NCBI GenBank assembly: GCA_027492675.1
Contig: JAPUEI010000088.1
Span: forward strand, 1 to 37,740
Direction of reading: 5' to 3'
DNA length: 37,740 nt
Origin: Propionibacteriaceae bacterium
GTDB lineage: Bacteria; Actinomycetota; Actinomycetes; Propionibacteriales; Propionibacteriaceae
Below are positions 1 to 8,710 of the stretch, piece by piece (position 1 is the stretch's first letter; every line of letters starts with the position of its first letter). The notes below the pieces were generated by a model. The model was not told where the DNA came from. It ran no database searches and saw nothing but the letters and a program-made list of their open reading frames with translations. Made by a program: the position numbers and the translations under genes.

Positions 1-1325
1 CGGGTGGTGGTGGGCTGGCTCGCCACGACCGCCGAGTTGCGTGTGGCCCATACGACTGCGCCGACGATGAGAGCGAGAACGACTGCCACCACGGCCCATA
101 GCGCGAGGTGCCGTCCCCCCCGGGGTTCGGGCGGTGGTGTCACGGGCAGCGCAGGAAGATCGGTGCTGAGCACCGTGTGTCCGTCGTCGAGCCCCAGAGG
201 CATCGGCCCCGTGAACTCGAGAGGTCCGATCGCGTCGGCCGACCCACGCCCGTACCGGATGACACGCGGCCCCATGTTCAGTCCGTCGGCCTCCAGCGCC
301 GTCGTCGATGCCTGCGCGGTGCTGCCGGTGAAACCCGACCCCGTACGACTCGCCACGCCGGCCGTACTGCCCGTCGACGAGGCTTCGATCGTGACGAAGC
401 CCTCGGCGATGGTGCCCCCCACCTCGGTCTCGTCGTCGACAGACTCGCGGATCAGCTCGCCCCGGACGTCCGCCGAAGTCAGCGGCAAGTGGAGCTCGAG
501 CTGTACCTGCTGCAGAGCCCGGGCGAACTCCAGCGCAGACGGGTACCGCTGCCGTGGGGTCTTGCTCATGGCGACTTCCAGAACCCGCTGCAGCGACGGC
601 GGGGCGTCGTCGCGGCCCAGAGGGGGAAGCGCGTCGGACACGATGCGCGCGCCCATGCTCATGCTGTCGTTGGGTCCCTGCGACCGGAAGAAGGGCGGGT
701 GTCCGGTGAGCGCCGTGTACAACGTTGCTGCCAGCGAGTACACGTCTCCGGTCGCATCAGTCTGTGCCCCGGCGGATAGCTGCTCCGGGGGCGCCCAGGG
801 AACGGATACCCCGACCGCCTTGTTCGTCGCCGCCGTCGTCGACGCGGAGATGCCGAAGTCGGTGAGGGCCGGCCTGTTGAACTCGGTGAACAAGATGTTG
901 GCCGGCTTGATGTCGCGGTGAATGATCCCTGCAGCATGGGCGGTCTCCACAGCGCCCGCCACCTGGATGGCCACCTCGAGTGCCTTGGGCAGCATGAGTG
1001 GGCGACTGCGTACCTGACTTCCCAAGTGCGCGCCCGGGCAGTGCTCCATCACGAGGTACGCGCGACCATCCGGAGTCTGTCCCGCATCGAAGACGCTGAC
1101 GATGGACGGATGGTTCGACAGCCTGGCCATCGCCCGCGCCTCGTCCTCGAACGCCTGCTGCAGATCGCCTCTCAGTCCCTGGAGGAGCACTTTGACGGCG
1201 ACCTTGCGACCGCCCATGCTGCGCTGCTCGTACAAGAAGACGTCCGCGAACCCGCCCATACCGAGCAGTTCGAGATGCTGATACCCGGGGATCGCCGGAG
1301 GCGCCGAGGCCGACCGCGAACTCAT
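1..1325 (-). CDS. Serine/threonine protein kinase, membrane-anchored (3' end cut by window edge)
   Basis: Hanks-type Ser/Thr kinase; 441 codons are visible and no stop is reached before base 1. The start is ATG at 1325, overlapping the stop of the FHA gene as ATGA. The kinase domain covers about residues 14–280: glycine loop LGMGGFADV (21–29), VAVK lysine (Lys45), catalytic loop HRDIKPAN (136–143), DFG (156–158) and the APE-like PPE near 179–181. A linker rich in Ser, Thr, Gly and Ala follows, then one hydrophobic segment at about 407–427 (LALWAVVAVVLALIVGAVV), so the kinase domain should be cytoplasmic with a tail beyond the membrane. It is the last visible gene of the eight-gene minus-strand set that also holds a PP2C phosphatase and two FHA proteins. 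Its natural partners, by inference, are those FHA domains and the phosphatase. The extracellular part cannot be judged because it lies outside the window. Confidence 0.93.
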   Translation of the reverse strand, partial: MSSRSASAPPAIPGYQHLELLGMGGFADVFLYEQRSMGGRKVAVKVLLQGLRGDLQQAFEDEARAMARLSNHPSIVSVFDAGQTPDGRAYLVMEHCPGAHLGSQVRSRPLMLPKALEVAIQVAGAVETAHAAGIIHRDIKPANILFTEFNRPALTDFGISASTTAATNKAVGVSVPWAPPEQLSAGAQTDATGDVYSLAATLYTALTGHPPFFRSQGPNDSMSMGARIVSDALPPLGRDDAPPSLQRVLEVAMSKTPRQRYPSALEFARALQQVQLELHLPLTSADVRGELIRESVDDETEVGGTIAEGFVTIEASSTGSTAGVASRTGSGFTGSTAQASTTALEADGLNMGPRVIRYGRGSADAIGPLEFTGPMPLGLDDGHTVLSTDLPALPVTPPPEPRGGRHLALWAVVAVVLALIVGAVVWATRNSAVVASQPTTT

Positions 1326-2896
1326 GGCATCCCCTCGAAGCTGACCGATACGCCATGACCGAAGTCGATGACGTCCCCGTCGACGAGCATCAACGGTGAG
1401 TGGGTGATGCGTACGGGCGGCTCGTCCCGGCGTCGCAGGTACGCACCGTTCCTGGAGTTCAGGTCGACTGCGAACACGTTCCAGCCCTCCAGTCGCACCT
1501 CAAGATGCGTGCTGGAGATGTGCGGGGACGGCAGGGACAGCAGCTGTGGGCTCACCGACCCCTGGAACCTCGCCGCTCGCGGGCTCCGTCCGATGAGCAC
1601 AGGCCCGGTGAGGGCTACGACGTCGCCGGTGGTGGCGCGGATCTGGCCGAGTGCCGGTCGAGGGACGAGGCTCGTGCTGGCTCCGGAAAGCGACATCTGG
1701 CACTCAGTGCACAGCGTCCGGTGCGGACGGTTCGGATGACCGTTGCCGCACACCAGCGCCAGTACCTGCTCGGCCTTCACCGGGACCGACACGGTCGCGG
1801 GCTGGGGCGAACCAAGGCTGAACCCGACGATCGTCTCCCCGTCGTGGTCGGCCCACGCTTCCTGGGCGGCCGCGGCGGGCGCGAGGCTGGGCGCTCCGGA
1901 GCGACCGGGGACGAGGGAGATGACGTCGCCGTCGGGCCCACCACTCGGCGGCTTCGGGGTCTCAAGCGGGGCCTGAATCAAGGCATCGGGACCCGGTGCA
2001 GGCGCTGGCTTGGCGGGTGCGACCGCGTCCTCCTCCAGTCGTACGGCCGCGTCCTCGATCGAGTGCGCCACCGTGTCACCCCACATGGCGGCGAACCGCG
2101 AATGGCTAGGTGCCTCGACCGGCGATGCCGGTTCGTCGGCAGGCTGTACGAGCGTGGCCGTCCCGAACTGGCCCCCCTCATCGCCGGAGACGTCCGGAGG
2201 CCCCAGACGCGTGGGCAGTACAGCGAGCGTCTCAGGACCCACGACGGGCTCTACGCCGGCTGACGGCTCGCCTGTCCCGGCCGGCGTGTTCTCGTCCTCA
2301 GCACGTTCTGCCGGGTCGGCGGCTCCTGCCGCATCAGCCGGGGCGATCGTCGCGGCCGACTCCGCTCCAGGCAGGTCTGCGAGAGCGCCCGACTGCTCAG
2401 CGGGCTTCGAGGCAGCATGCGTCTCGGTGGCTGCGCGGGCGAGATCGGCCTCGCCCAGCGTCACCCGACTGGCGGTGACCACCCCGGCCCTCAAGGGCAG
2501 ACCGACTCCCGACGGCGCCCCGGAGATCCTGACGCAGAGGCTTTCGATCCCACCGACGGCACGTTCGGACCACGTGGTGACCCCGGCGCCAACGACCTGC
2601 ACCGGGCCGTCGGCACGACCGATCTCGACCTCAAAACGCCCGCGTGCCGCGAACTGACCGGCGTCGCCGTCGTACAGCGCCACGGCGAAGTCGGGCAAGG
2701 TCAACAGCGAGGCGTTGAGCACATCAGTCAGCAGCTGCAGAACTCCGCTGAGAGTGATGGCAGCCGTGAGCCCTGACCAGATGCGCTTCACTGCCGCAGC
2801 GTCACTCTCCGTCACGTGACGGTCGAGCATGAGGATGCCGCCGTCCCAGACGAAGGTCAGCTCATCGCCGGCGAACCACACGGCGTCGGCCCTCAT
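1322..2896 (-). CDS. FHA-domain protein with zinc-ribbon-like Cys cluster
   Basis: 524-residue protein with a C-terminal FHA domain (about 420–523) that would bind phosphothreonine peptides: conserved GR at 436–437, a SxxH motif at 461–464 and an asparagine-containing NSRNG turn. Just before it lies CxxxH(x8)CxxC (Cys383, His387, Cys396, Cys399), which looks like a small zinc ribbon. The N-terminal 150 residues form a folded-looking domain I do not recognise. The middle (about 155–370) is Ala/Pro/Glu-rich and probably disordered, a likely place for phosphorylation. No membrane segment is seen, so it should be cytoplasmic. Its ATG overlaps the stop of the PP2C gene and its TGA overlaps the kinase start (ATGA both times), which implies translational coupling. 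Probable role, by inference: phospho-dependent adaptor of the kinase. Confidence 0.88.
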   Translation of the reverse strand: MRADAVWFAGDELTFVWDGGILMLDRHVTESDAAAVKRIWSGLTAAITLSGVLQLLTDVLNASLLTLPDFAVALYDGDAGQFAARGRFEVEIGRADGPVQVVGAGVTTWSERAVGGIESLCVRISGAPSGVGLPLRAGVVTASRVTLGEADLARAATETHAASKPAEQSGALADLPGAESAATIAPADAAGAADPAERAEDENTPAGTGEPSAGVEPVVGPETLAVLPTRLGPPDVSGDEGGQFGTATLVQPADEPASPVEAPSHSRFAAMWGDTVAHSIEDAAVRLEEDAVAPAKPAPAPGPDALIQAPLETPKPPSGGPDGDVISLVPGRSGAPSLAPAAAAQEAWADHDGETIVGFSLGSPQPATVSVPVKAEQVLALVCGNGHPNRPHRTLCTECQMSLSGASTSLVPRPALGQIRATTGDVVALTGPVLIGRSPRAARFQGSVSPQLLSLPSPHISSTHLEVRLEGWNVFAVDLNSRNGAYLRRRDEPPVRITHSPLMLVDGDVIDFGHGVSVSFEGMP

Positions 2897-3732
2897 GCGA
2901 GGGCCGCCTCATCGAACACCGGCACTGTGTCTCCGTCGTGGTCCATGTCGATGTTGTCCGACAAGGTGTCTTCGTCGACCTCCTGCGCGTCGGCCCCGAT
3001 TCCGCCCACGGCGTCGACAACGACGGCGGTCACGTTGTCTCGCCCACCCGCCTGTACGGCCGCGGCGACGAGCGTGGCGGCAGCCTCTTGCGGATCGGCG
3101 ATCGACTGCAGCGTCGCCGCGAGGAACTGATCGGTCAGCTCCGTAGACAGTCCGTCGCTGCACAGCAGCAGCCGGTCGTGCCGTTTGGCCAGCAGCAGCC
3201 ACTGGTCGACCTCGGGGGTTCCTGGGATTCCAGCCCCGATCGCCCGGGTGACGACGTTGCGTCGCTGGTAAGTCTGCGCCTTGTCAGCGTCGAGGGCGCC
3301 GGACTCGACCATCGCCTGGGCTTCCGAGTGGTCGACGCTGACCTGCTCGAGGGTGCCGCCGCTGAGCCGGTACGTCCGCGAGTCGCCCACGTTGAACACC
3401 AGCCAGCACGGCGTAGCTCCTTGGGCCGCTAGGCCGACTCCGGTGAGAGTGCTGCCCGGTGGCCGGCCTTGAGTGGGGATCTGGCGTACCGCCGTGACGG
3501 CGTGCATGACGGCTGACATCAGCGACTCCGAGGTCAACGTTGCTTCGTGCGCGAGCTGCGCGAACGCGTCCACGACGATCCTCGAGGCGACATCTCCTCC
3601 CTGGTGGCCGCCCATACCGTCGGCCACGACGAAGACCGGAGGGGCAGTGAGGTACGAGTCCTCGTTGTGCTGCCGCTTCTGACCACGGTCGGTCGCGGCG
3701 CCCCACACCACTTCGAACGGAGCAGCCATCAT
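2893..3732 (-). CDS. PP2C-family Ser/Thr protein phosphatase
   Basis: 279 residues (or 278, since two ATGs are adjacent at 3732 and 3729). It shows the metal-dependent PP2C motifs in order: HNED (22–25), DGMGGH (38–43), GDSR (116–119), SDGL (192–195) and GGRDNVT (229–235). The metal-binding aspartates of the family are all present, so it should be active on phospho-Ser/Thr proteins. There is no membrane segment. The C-terminal 40 residues are acidic. It lies 7 bases after the RDD–FHA gene and overlaps the next FHA gene, so it is very probably co-translated with them. It is the natural antagonist of the kinase encoded two genes downstream; that pairing is inferred from context and is the standard arrangement in actinobacteria (for example PstP with Pkn kinases). 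Confidence 0.93.
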   Translation of the reverse strand: MMAAPFEVVWGAATDRGQKRQHNEDSYLTAPPVFVVADGMGGHQGGDVASRIVVDAFAQLAHEATLTSESLMSAVMHAVTAVRQIPTQGRPPGSTLTGVGLAAQGATPCWLVFNVGDSRTYRLSGGTLEQVSVDHSEAQAMVESGALDADKAQTYQRRNVVTRAIGAGIPGTPEVDQWLLLAKRHDRLLLCSDGLSTELTDQFLAATLQSIADPQEAAATLVAAAVQAGGRDNVTAVVVDAVGGIGADAQEVDEDTLSDNIDMDHDGDTVPVFDEAALA

Positions 3733-3739
3733 CGGTCTC

Positions 3740-5020
3740 TCACTGCTCCGTCACGTGGAAGGCGAGCTTGCCGATGTGGACGATCGAGCCGCGAGCAGCG
3801 ACCACTCGTCCGCCCGCAGGCACGGCCGTTCTGATGCCGTTCGCCGTGGTGATCGCGGTCCCATTGGTCGACCTCAAGTCCTGCACCCAGAGACCATCCG
3901 GATCGGGCCCGACGAGCGCGTGGGTCTTGGACACCGACATCGTCGTGTCAGGTAGCGGATGGAGCCTGGCGTTCTCGTGTCCCTGGGGCGCGCTTGGATT
4001 TCGGCCGAGGACGGTGACCTTGTCGAGCAGGATCCGGACCCCATCGTCACTAACCAGCGCCAGAGTCGCTCGACCCCCCACGGGGACGATCGGTTCGAGG
4101 GACACGACCGTACGGTCATCCAGCTCCTCGTGAAGAGGCACCGCCATCGCCGGACCCGCCTGTACGGGTGAGGGCTGGAAGGTGCGTGGCGCGACAAGGT
4201 CGGGGACGGGCTCGAACGGGGCGCTCTCGGGCTTGTGCCACGGGACCCCGGTGATCATCTCGTCTCCGTCGACACTCGTGACCGGCGCCTGCCGGGCTAC
4301 GGGGGGCTTGACTGACGGGGCCGGACTAGCCGGCGTCAGCAACGGCGCCGCGAGGCTCGTCTCGTCGGTGACCAGCGATCCGGCCTCGGAGCCGTCGCTG
4401 ACCACCGAGTGTGATCCCGAACCCACGTTGACCACGGATTCGCGGACGACCTCACGCGTCACGGCTGCCGTGACCGGAGAGGTGGCCGGCGCGGCCAAGG
4501 GATCTCGGCCGACTCGGATGTCGAGGACCACCAGGCCGGACGCGACGTCGTACCAAGCCCTGTTCAGCGGCGGCTTGATGATCGCAAAACTGATGATGAG
4601 ACCGATGTTGCACGTGAAGACATTGAGGAGCGCCTCGAGCGCGTACTTGCCCAGGGCTGCGATCCCCGGGGCCTTTCCCACGATGTTGACTTGCCTGATG
4701 CCCAGGATCCGGCCCCCCGGCATGAAGCCCGTGAGGCCGAGCATGACCAGATATCCCAGACTCGCCGCGGCCCAGACCAGCTGTGCGAGGAGGGTCAGTC
4801 CCGATTGCCACTGGACGGCGGTGTACGTCCGGGGGCCGAACGAGACCGCGAGCGCGGGCAGGTAGGCGATCAGACCGATGCCCATCAGGATGCCGGTGTC
4901 GAGGAGTCGTGCGGCCACGCGGCGGCTGAGCCGTGCCGGCGCACACCCGTCGAGGGCAGCCAGGTGGCCTGATGCGTCCTGGAACGGAGTCAGGGCCTGT
5001 GAGATCGTCGCGTCAGTCAT
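3740..5020 (-). CDS. RDD–FHA fusion membrane protein
   Basis: 426 residues. The N-terminal part (about 28–170) is an RDD-type membrane domain: an Arg-rich entry (ARLSRRVAARLLD), two hydrophobic stretches at about 41–62 and 75–98, a conserved-looking GGRILGIR loop (102–109) and a third hydrophobic stretch at about 130–148. Residues 175–320 are low-complexity linker. The C-terminus (about 322–426) is an FHA domain with GR at 339–340, SxSxTH at 362–367 and STNG at 384–387. The start ATG at 5020 has AAAGGA six bases upstream and overlaps the end of the transglutaminase-like gene by 8 bases. The architecture places a phosphothreonine reader on the inner face of the membrane. It could recruit phosphorylated partners to the MoxR/DUF58/transglutaminase assembly; that is inference. 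Confidence 0.88.
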   Translation of the reverse strand: MTDATISQALTPFQDASGHLAALDGCAPARLSRRVAARLLDTGILMGIGLIAYLPALAVSFGPRTYTAVQWQSGLTLLAQLVWAAASLGYLVMLGLTGFMPGGRILGIRQVNIVGKAPGIAALGKYALEALLNVFTCNIGLIISFAIIKPPLNRAWYDVASGLVVLDIRVGRDPLAAPATSPVTAAVTREVVRESVVNVGSGSHSVVSDGSEAGSLVTDETSLAAPLLTPASPAPSVKPPVARQAPVTSVDGDEMITGVPWHKPESAPFEPVPDLVAPRTFQPSPVQAGPAMAVPLHEELDDRTVVSLEPIVPVGGRATLALVSDDGVRILLDKVTVLGRNPSAPQGHENARLHPLPDTTMSVSKTHALVGPDPDGLWVQDLRSTNGTAITTANGIRTAVPAGGRVVAARGSIVHIGKLAFHVTEQ

Positions 5021-7361
5021 GGCGGTCCTTTCGCCCCAGACGTGTAGCTATCCGATGAAGACCGGCCCGACCCGCGCCGACAAAGAGCCCCGGAAGGGCC
5101 GCCAACCAGGCCGCTGCCTGCCGTCGAGTGAGTCCCAGAGACCGTGGCGAGACGATCGCGACGGCGCGACGCCAGCGAGGGACGTCGGTCGCCATCCGCC
5201 CGAGTACGGAGTCGACCTCGGCCCAGACGGCAGCGACCTCGTCATCGGAGGGGTCGCTCTCGCCGAAGACGGCGGCGTCGATCCGTTCCGCGACCGCGAC
5301 CGATCCGGCCTGTGCGAAGGCGAGGTCGATCTGGACTGACTCCTCGCGGCGTGTCGCTCGAGGCTCGATCGTCGATCCGAGGTCGGTGGCGCAATCCACG
5401 AGCTCGAGCCATCCTCCATGTGCTCTGTCGGGCGCCGACTCATCTGCCAGGCGCCGTGTCCGCCGCTTGCGCTTCAAGGCGACGATGAGGATGAAGGGAG
5501 ACGCCACCAGAGCCGCGCCTCCCACGGCCGTACCGATCCCGAGGAGCCAGCGCAGCCAGGTCGGCTGTCCTTGGTTCTTCTTTGTGTTGGGGTCGTCAAT
5601 GATGTCCTTGGTGTTGTCCCGCGAGGTGTCCTGATGCTGGGGGGGTGGCAGGACCTGCGGCTTGGGATCGGTCTTCGGCTGCGGTACGTCGGTGTCTGGG
5701 GTCTTGGACCGGTCGGGCGTCGGGTCGAACGAGACCCAGCCCACCTGGTCGAACGCGACCTCGACCCAGACGTGGGCATCCGCGCCCGTGATCGTCCACG
5801 TGCTCCCCGAGCCGGGCTTGGGGTAAAAGCCCATGACGACGCGCGCCGGAATGCCGAGCTGGCGACACATCAGCGCCATCGCCACGGCGTACTGCTCGTC
5901 GTCGCCGATCATCTGCTTGGCCGTGAGCAGCGTCCCGATGCGTGCGGCCGTGTGTCCCGAGAGCGACTTACCATCGCTGCCGTTCGAGTAGAAGCCCCGG
6001 GTCTGGAACTCCTTGGCCAGCTTGGACACCACCTCGTACGGCGTGCTCGCGCTGCCGACGAAGTCCTGCGCCTTCGTCGTCACAGACTCGGGAACGTTGG
6101 TGGGCGAGGGGAGGGTGACCCTGGCGAGTGGCCTCCCCGACACGTCGTTGACAGCTGGCGAGACCGGCGGGACGAGTGAGACGTCGTAGGCATCGCCGTC
6201 CGTCACGCCCGAGGTGGTCAACGCCGTGCCCGAGGTGCGGTTGTAGTAGACCGTCTCGTCGTACAGGCTGCTAGTGAATGTGATCCCTCGCAGGTCGCCG
6301 CCGCCCGGCAGCCACACACCGGCGTACTTGTGGATCGACACGCCCACCGTGACCGGCTGGCCGGGGAGGTCGAGCTCCTGACCGATCGTCGATCCGACGC
6401 GTACGTAGGCGGCCGAGGCCTCATCGACGTTGTACACGACGCCGTCGTAGGCATCGAGGGCAGCGAGACGGACCCGGGCCCCCGACGGCACCCCGGTCAC
6501 CGTCATCAGCGTCTCGTCGTGAAGGTCCCGCTCGTAGGAGCGGAACAGCGTCAGCGGGCTCGCATACTGGTGAAGGTCGAGCGGCGGCTGCAGAACGTCG
6601 CGCAGCACGAACCGCTGCTGGGGCACGAGCACCAAGGCGCTGCCGACCGCCAACGCGGTCGCCACCAGCACGATGACGGCGGCCGGTACGAACGATCGCC
6701 GCGCCGCGCCGCTCATGCCCTCGAGTCCGAGGAGGTCGGAGGCATCCGCGGTCGCCTTCTGGCGCGCGCTCCAGGACAGCCAGGCGAGGCCGACGGCGCC
6801 GAATCCCGCGCCGAGGAAGGCGGCCAGCGGGGCTCGGTGGAGTCCCCACAGGATCCCGACGAGGAGCAGTGCACCTGCCGGTACTAGCGCCCATCCGCGA
6901 CGCGACGTGCGCAGCGCGACCGATCCACCCACTACGGAGGCGACGAGGGCCGCGAGGTACGGGACCACGGCCGGCCCGCTGAAGAGGCTGGCGGGCAGGC
7001 TCACCGTCAGCAGGTCCCGCCAGGCAAACGCCGTCAGGGGGACCAGTCGCTGCAGCGTGTCGAGGGTGGGCACAAGGCCAGCGATCGTCGTCTTGGGCAG
7101 GGCGAGCGCTCCGCCGAAGAGGAGGTACGAGACCAGGGTGGCCGCGAAGACCTCCAACCAGCTCCATCTCAGTGACGCCGACACGAAGGCCAGCACCAGC
7201 CCGATCACGGCTCCGCCTCCTGCCGCGATCCAACCCTGGGGGCCGCCGAACACGGGGCCGAAAGAGAACACGCCGCAGGCGAGCAGCAGGGTGAGCGCCG
7301 TCATCGTGACGACCCATCCCTCCGGGGTCACCCAGCGGGGAGACGCGGCTCGAGAAGCCAT
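5013..7361 (-). CDS. Transglutaminase-fold membrane protein, catalytic Cys replaced by Asp
   Basis: 782 residues of TgpA-like organisation. There are several N-terminal membrane segments (within about 15–200 and another near 226–247), an extracytoplasmic transglutaminase-like core (about 430–550), a Pro/Asp/Lys-rich linker (551–600), one further membrane helix (about 602–630, followed by KRKRRTRR) and a cytoplasmic tail. The core keeps the His (ADAHVWVEV, His530) and Asp (FDPTP, Asp546) of the Cys-His-Asp triad. At the nucleophile position the motif reads GDDEQYA instead of the usual GxCExxA, so Asp488 (codon 5898–5900) stands where Cys is expected. The DNA reading is unambiguous in this frame. 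The stop overlaps the RDD–FHA gene, and the start abuts DUF58 at base 7361. It is either an inactive binding fold or an enzyme of altered chemistry. Confidence 0.9.
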   Translation of the reverse strand: MASRAASPRWVTPEGWVVTMTALTLLLACGVFSFGPVFGGPQGWIAAGGGAVIGLVLAFVSASLRWSWLEVFAATLVSYLLFGGALALPKTTIAGLVPTLDTLQRLVPLTAFAWRDLLTVSLPASLFSGPAVVPYLAALVASVVGGSVALRTSRRGWALVPAGALLLVGILWGLHRAPLAAFLGAGFGAVGLAWLSWSARQKATADASDLLGLEGMSGAARRSFVPAAVIVLVATALAVGSALVLVPQQRFVLRDVLQPPLDLHQYASPLTLFRSYERDLHDETLMTVTGVPSGARVRLAALDAYDGVVYNVDEASAAYVRVGSTIGQELDLPGQPVTVGVSIHKYAGVWLPGGGDLRGITFTSSLYDETVYYNRTSGTALTTSGVTDGDAYDVSLVPPVSPAVNDVSGRPLARVTLPSPTNVPESVTTKAQDFVGSASTPYEVVSKLAKEFQTRGFYSNGSDGKSLSGHTAARIGTLLTAKQMIGDDEQYAVAMALMCRQLGIPARVVMGFYPKPGSGSTWTITGADAHVWVEVAFDQVGWVSFDPTPDRSKTPDTDVPQPKTDPKPQVLPPPQHQDTSRDNTKDIIDDPNTKKNQGQPTWLRWLLGIGTAVGGAALVASPFILIVALKRKRRTRRLADESAPDRAHGGWLELVDCATDLGSTIEPRATRREESVQIDLAFAQAGSVAVAERIDAAVFGESDPSDDEVAAVWAEVDSVLGRMATDVPRWRRAVAIVSPRSLGLTRRQAAAWLAALPGLFVGAGRAGLHRIATRLGRKDRHD

Positions 7362-8710
7362 CAGTGCACCGTCCTCAAGGCCTTGGGGAGCTCATCGACC
7401 CTCGGGACGTCGAGGATGACGAGCGTCGAGATCTGGCGCCTCGCCGGCGTGGCCTGGGCGTCGCACCGTACGGCGAACGTCTTGACGTCGTTGGGGATCG
7501 TCAGGTGGGCCGTACGAAGCTCCGGGGGCGTCACCGCCGCGCCCGCAAGGAGCACGGCGACAGACGTCTGGGGTACGGCCGCAGCAGCACGCGCCGCCAC
7601 CTCTCGGATCCGGTCGCCTTCCTCGTCGAGTTCGAGCCTGGACAACTCGTCGAAGAGGCCGAGCGTAGAGGGGTACGTGACGAGTCCCTTGCCGACGTAC
7701 AGGCTGACGGCACGTTGTTCGCGCAAGGCCTGAGCCGCCAGGGACGCGACGGACGAGATCGCGGTCTCGAAGTCGTCGGGATCCGGGTAGTCCGCGGCGC
7801 GGTTGCCCAGGATCAGGAGCAGGTGAGAGCGCTGCGTCTCCTCGAACTGTCGCACCATGAGCTTCCCGACTCGGGCCGTGGTGCGCCAGTGGATGTTGCG
7901 CCGGTCGTCGCCGGGGACGTACTCGCGCAGGGCATGGAAGGCGACGTCGGAGCTCGACAGGTTCTGCGTCGTGACGCCGTCGACGTCACGCAGGAAGCCG
8001 GTGCTGGAAGCCGCCAGGGGGACGGCCCGCGGGTGGATGAACAATTCGACGGGGTCGCTCCAGCGCTTGACCCTCTGCATGAGACCCAAGGGATCGGCTT
8101 TCACCGACCGCACGGGACCGATCGTCAGCACGGATCGACGCCGCGCGGGGATCGAGAAGAGCTGCTCGTGGACACCGTCCGCCGCCAGACCGGGCACCCG
8201 AAACGACCCGACGCCATCACCGACCGGCAGGTCGAAGCGTGTCGGCAGCATGGCCCGACCTCCAGTACTGCGGACGACGACCCGGCCCATGGCGCTCTCT
8301 CCCACCGTGACGCGGGTCTTGGCGAGGTTGATCTCCGCTGCGAACGCCATTCGCCCGACGGTCCAGAACGCGGCGACCACGCAGCAGGCCCCAGCCAGGG
8401 CGGCGAGGGTTCGAGTCTCCAGCCATCCGAACCGCATGCCCGCCAGGAGCGCCAGGACTGTGATGCCCAGAACCACCCACCCGAGCGGGTTGACGACCCG
8501 CCGGATGGGGGCCGTCACGCTCAGCCACCAGGCCCGGGCCGTACGCAGGCGTAGCGTCGCCCAGCGGGTCGCTCGATGGAACGGCTGCGCGACCATGGTC
8601 GACCACCGGCCCTGGCGAGGTTGACTCGCGCCAGGAGCCGACGAGCGACGACCGCGCCAGGGAAGCCTCAGGCGGGAGCCGGCACGAGCGGGGACTGCGG
8701 ACACGGTCAA
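7361..8710 (-). CDS. DUF58 domain protein
   Basis: 449 residues. Two hydrophobic helices lie at about 76–92 and 101–118, followed by a beta-rich region and the DUF58 signature REYVPGDDRRNIHW (about 262–275) with KLMVRQFEE shortly after. DUF58 proteins are von Willebrand A-like partners of MoxR ATPases and commonly sit next to transglutaminase-like membrane proteins, exactly as here. The chosen start is TTG at 8710: GGAGG lies seven bases upstream and the TTG overlaps the MoxR stop as TTGA. A GTG at 8704 is the alternative, only two codons later. The first 60 residues are basic and cytoplasmic. Its biochemical role is not established for the family; it probably acts as the membrane partner of the MoxR ATPase. 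Confidence 0.92.
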   Translation of the reverse strand: MTVSAVPARAGSRLRLPWRGRRSSAPGASQPRQGRWSTMVAQPFHRATRWATLRLRTARAWWLSVTAPIRRVVNPLGWVVLGITVLALLAGMRFGWLETRTLAALAGACCVVAAFWTVGRMAFAAEINLAKTRVTVGESAMGRVVVRSTGGRAMLPTRFDLPVGDGVGSFRVPGLAADGVHEQLFSIPARRRSVLTIGPVRSVKADPLGLMQRVKRWSDPVELFIHPRAVPLAASSTGFLRDVDGVTTQNLSSSDVAFHALREYVPGDDRRNIHWRTTARVGKLMVRQFEETQRSHLLLILGNRAADYPDPDDFETAISSVASLAAQALREQRAVSLYVGKGLVTYPSTLGLFDELSRLELDEEGDRIREVAARAAAAVPQTSVAVLLAGAAVTPPELRTAHLTIPNDVKTFAVRCDAQATPARRQISTLVILDVPRVDELPKALRTVH

